NCBI GenBank assembly: GCA_000434995.1
Contig: FR895304.1
Span: 1 to 7,938, forward strand
Length of the DNA stretch: 7,938 bases
Source: Firmicutes bacterium CAG:341
Lineage (GTDB): Bacteria > Bacillota > Clostridia > Oscillospirales > Acutalibacteraceae
Direction: 5' to 3'
In this document: positions 6,610 to 7,938 of the stretch, piece by piece
How the letters are laid out: each line of letters opens with the position of its first letter
Numbering within the stretch: position 1 is the stretch's first letter
Notes under the pieces: generated by a model
Databases searched by the model: none
What the model was told of the DNA's origin: nothing
The model's input: only the letters and a program-made list of their open reading frames with translations
Program-made: the position numbers and the translations under genes

Positions 6610-6618
6610 TATAAATAG

Positions 6619-6643
6619 AATCTATATATAAAGCGTATAGATT
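6619..6643 (+). repeat. Inverted repeat in the manA leader (possible operator or weak hairpin)
   Basis: AATCTATA (6619-6626) and TATAGATT (6636-6643) are perfect 8-nt inverted repeats around a 9-nt centre, followed by T residues to 6646. It sits just downstream of the predicted manA start, where a repressor would block transcription; as RNA it is an AT-rich, weak stem with a short U run. No regulator can be named. In DNA this AT-rich, chance palindromes are fairly common. Confidence 0.35.
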
Positions 6644-6669
6644 TTTATGGAATTTCAGAGGTAATTAAA

Positions 6670-7623
6670 ATGGATATTTTAAAGCTATCGCCTGTATTTA
6701 AAGATTATATTTGGGGCGGCACAAGACTTAAAACAGATTTTGGATTTAAAAGTAATTTAGATATTTTGGCTGAGGGCTGGATGCTTTCCTGCCATAAGGA
6801 CGGAATGAACACAATTGACGGCGGCGAATATGACGGACAGACGCTTGAAAGTGTTATTGAAAAAGAGGGCAAAGAAAAGCTTGTAGGCACACGAAGCTTA
6901 GACTTTCCTTACTTCCCTGTTCTTATTAAATTGATTGACGCTAAAGATAATTTATCAATCCAAGTACATCCCGATAACGAATATGCAAAAAGAGTTGAGC
7001 ATGAATTCGGCAAAACTGAAATTTGGTATGTAATTGACGCAACTGACGATGCACAGCTTGTTTACGGTTTTAAAAACAAAATCAGCAAAGAGGAATTCAA
7101 AAAAGCAATAGAAGAAAACACGCTTCTTGATGTACTCAACACAGTTAAGGTTAAAAAGGGTGATTTATTCTTTATTGAAGCCGGAACCGTACACGCAATA
7201 GGCAAAGGTGTTTTAATTGCTGAAATTCAGCAAAATTCAAACTCAACTTACAGGGTTTATGACTACGGCAGAATAGGAAAAGACGGAAAACCGAGAGAAC
7301 TTCATATTAAAAAAGCAGTTGATGTATCTGTTACCGAGCCGCCAAAATATGACATTAAACCTATGGGTGAAACTGTTAAGGCAGACGGTTATGATTCAAC
7401 GCTTCTTACAAAATGTGATTTATTTACTGTAAACCATTATGATGTAAATGAAAAACTCACACTTGAAACAGATGAAAAATCATTTAATCATGTACTTGTT
7501 ATTAACGGGAACGGCAATATTAACGAAAAAGAATTAAATAAGGGTGACAGCTTCTTTGTTCCGGCAGGATACGGAAAATACGAAATCGCCGGAAATTGCG
7601 AAATAATTGTAACTAACATTTAA
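6670..7623 (+). CDS. manA: Mannose-6-phosphate isomerase, class I (short Firmicutes type), 317 aa
   Basis: A zinc enzyme that interconverts mannose-6-phosphate and fructose-6-phosphate, feeding mannose into glycolysis or supplying mannose-6-P for GDP-mannose and glycans; cytosolic. The cupin metal site is visible: QVHPDN at 98-103 (Q98, H100), E117 in GKTEIWYV, and H175 in AGTVHAIG. Catalytic-arginine context STYRVYDYGR spans 192-201, and the family motif RELHIKKAVD follows at 209-218. The opening LSPVFKDYIWGG is typical. Length fits the Bacillus ManA class of about 315 aa; the longer E. coli form (about 390 aa) has an extra helical domain absent here. The start has AGAGGT 7 nt upstream. It is transcribed away from the minus-strand block, from its own promoter candidate, with a strong hairpin after the stop. 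No other sugar gene is in the window, so its physiological partner is unknown. Confidence 0.95.
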   Translation: MDILKLSPVFKDYIWGGTRLKTDFGFKSNLDILAEGWMLSCHKDGMNTIDGGEYDGQTLESVIEKEGKEKLVGTRSLDFPYFPVLIKLIDAKDNLSIQVHPDNEYAKRVEHEFGKTEIWYVIDATDDAQLVYGFKNKISKEEFKKAIEENTLLDVLNTVKVKKGDLFFIEAGTVHAIGKGVLIAEIQQNSNSTYRVYDYGRIGKDGKPRELHIKKAVDVSVTEPPKYDIKPMGETVKADGYDSTLLTKCDLFTVNHYDVNEKLTLETDEKSFNHVLVINGNGNINEKELNKGDSFFVPAGYGKYEIAGNCEIIVTNI

Positions 7624-7640
7624 AAAATTCAAAAATAATG

Positions 7641-7686
7641 AATAAAAGTCATTAGCAGTATCATACTACTAATGACTTTTATTTTT
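7641..7686 (+). terminator. Long hairpin with T tract after manA, directly before the next gene's RBS
   Basis: A perfect 15-nt inverted repeat (7641-7655 with 7669-7683) continues after one C/A mismatch into 4 more pairs closed by a 3-nt loop (7661-7663). The right arm runs into a T-rich stretch ending at 7686, as in an intrinsic terminator, though the stem is AT-rich. The complement also has T-rich DNA on its downstream side, so it may work in both directions. The SD of the small gene begins at 7687, one base after the T run. Confidence 0.7.
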
Positions 7687-7694
7687 GAGGTGAT
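7687..7694 (+). promoter_or_regulatory. Ribosome binding site fixing the start of the DUF378 gene
   Basis: GAGGTGAT matches the anti-SD well, with GAGG ending 8 nt before the ATG at 7699. It excludes the earlier in-frame ATG at 7672, which lies within the hairpin arm. Confidence 0.7.
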
Positions 7695-7698
7695 AAAA

Positions 7699-7905
7699 AT
7701 GAAGATAGTTAACATTGTTACACTTATATTAAATATCATAGGCGGAATAAATTGGGGACTTATCGGTCTTTTCAAATTTGATTTAGTAGCCTGGATATGC
7801 GGCGGTCAGGATTCTGTATTTGCAAGAATTATTTACAGCCTTGTAGGCCTTTCCGCTATTTGGTGCATAAGCTTACTTTTTTCAAACAAAACCGTTGAAG
7901 AATAA
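7699..7905 (+). CDS. Small DUF378 (YuzA-like) membrane protein, 68 aa
   Basis: A short protein with two predicted hydrophobic helices (about residues 3-24 and 42-62) joined by a segment containing F-D-L-V-A. The pattern NIIGGINWGLIGLFKFDLVAW near the start is split here as N-IIGGINWGL and IGLFKFDLVA; the G-x-I-N-W-G-L-I-G-L core followed by F-D-L-V and a late R-I-I-Y-x-L-V-G-L are typical of DUF378 proteins, as is the length of about 70 aa. Function of the family is unknown; location is most likely the cytoplasmic membrane with both ends on the same side. It follows manA by 75 nt, behind a terminator-like hairpin, so expression would need read-through or a promoter that I could not identify. 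A second hairpin follows the stop codon. Confidence 0.85.
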   Translation: MKIVNIVTLILNIIGGINWGLIGLFKFDLVAWICGGQDSVFARIIYSLVGLSAIWCISLLFSNKTVEE

Positions 7906-7913
7906 AACAAGGC

Positions 7914-7938
7914 GAACAGTGTCTGTCCTACACTGTTC
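7914..7938 (+). terminator. Hairpin after the DUF378 gene, cut by the window end
   Basis: GAACAGTGT (7914-7922) and ACACTGTTC (7930-7938) are perfect 9-nt inverted repeats around a 7-nt loop. The preceding GGC could extend the stem if the next bases match. The position just after the stop codon suits an intrinsic terminator, but the expected T run lies beyond the window and cannot be seen. Confidence 0.6.

Noticed and set aside
7672..7698. Earlier ATG adding 9 residues to the DUF378 protein
   Set aside because: It lies inside the terminator hairpin and lacks an SD; GAGGTGAT fits the ATG at 7699.

Overview
This window looks like the chromosome of a low-GC Gram-positive anaerobe of the Clostridia, probably Ruminococcaceae/Oscillospirales-like. 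The reasons are the AT-rich third positions and intergenic DNA, strong GGAGG-type ribosome binding sites, tightly packed genes, the gene order cmk-plsC-ispH, and a fused IspH-ribosomal protein S1 gene, which is known from Clostridia. The genus is inference. I see no mobile element, CRISPR array, tRNA or rRNA.

Layout. A five-gene operon-like block runs on the minus strand from about 6530 down to 30: an ABC-F ATPase (YdiF-like), a HI0933/YhiN/BaiN-type flavoprotein, cytidylate kinase (cmk), a 1-acylglycerol-3-phosphate acyltransferase (plsC), and the IspH-S1 fusion. The junctions are a 3-nt gap, a 28-nt gap, a 1-nt gap and an 11-nt overlap, so translational coupling is likely. On the plus strand, divergent from it, lie a class I mannose-6-phosphate isomerase (manA) and a small DUF378 membrane protein, each followed by a hairpin. 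The only sizeable intergenic region (6531-6669, 139 nt) holds two divergent promoter candidates that overlap each other, and a dyad in the manA leader.

How the genes fit together. The minus-strand block joins housekeeping steps of growth: CMP/dCMP phosphorylation, phosphatidic acid synthesis, the last step of isoprenoid precursor synthesis (MEP pathway), and mRNA binding at the ribosome (S1), headed by an ABC-F protein of the ribosome-associated class. The flavoprotein has no clear role in that set. ManA links fructose-6-phosphate and mannose-6-phosphate.

The most interesting point is inside the fusion gene. A near-perfect Shine-Dalgarno sequence (AAGGAGGT, 1258-1265) sits just upstream of an in-frame ATG (1247), exactly where the IspH domain ends and the S1 part begins. 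The two halves also differ in base composition. This suggests one reading frame makes two products: a full-length IspH-S1 fusion and a free 405-residue S1.
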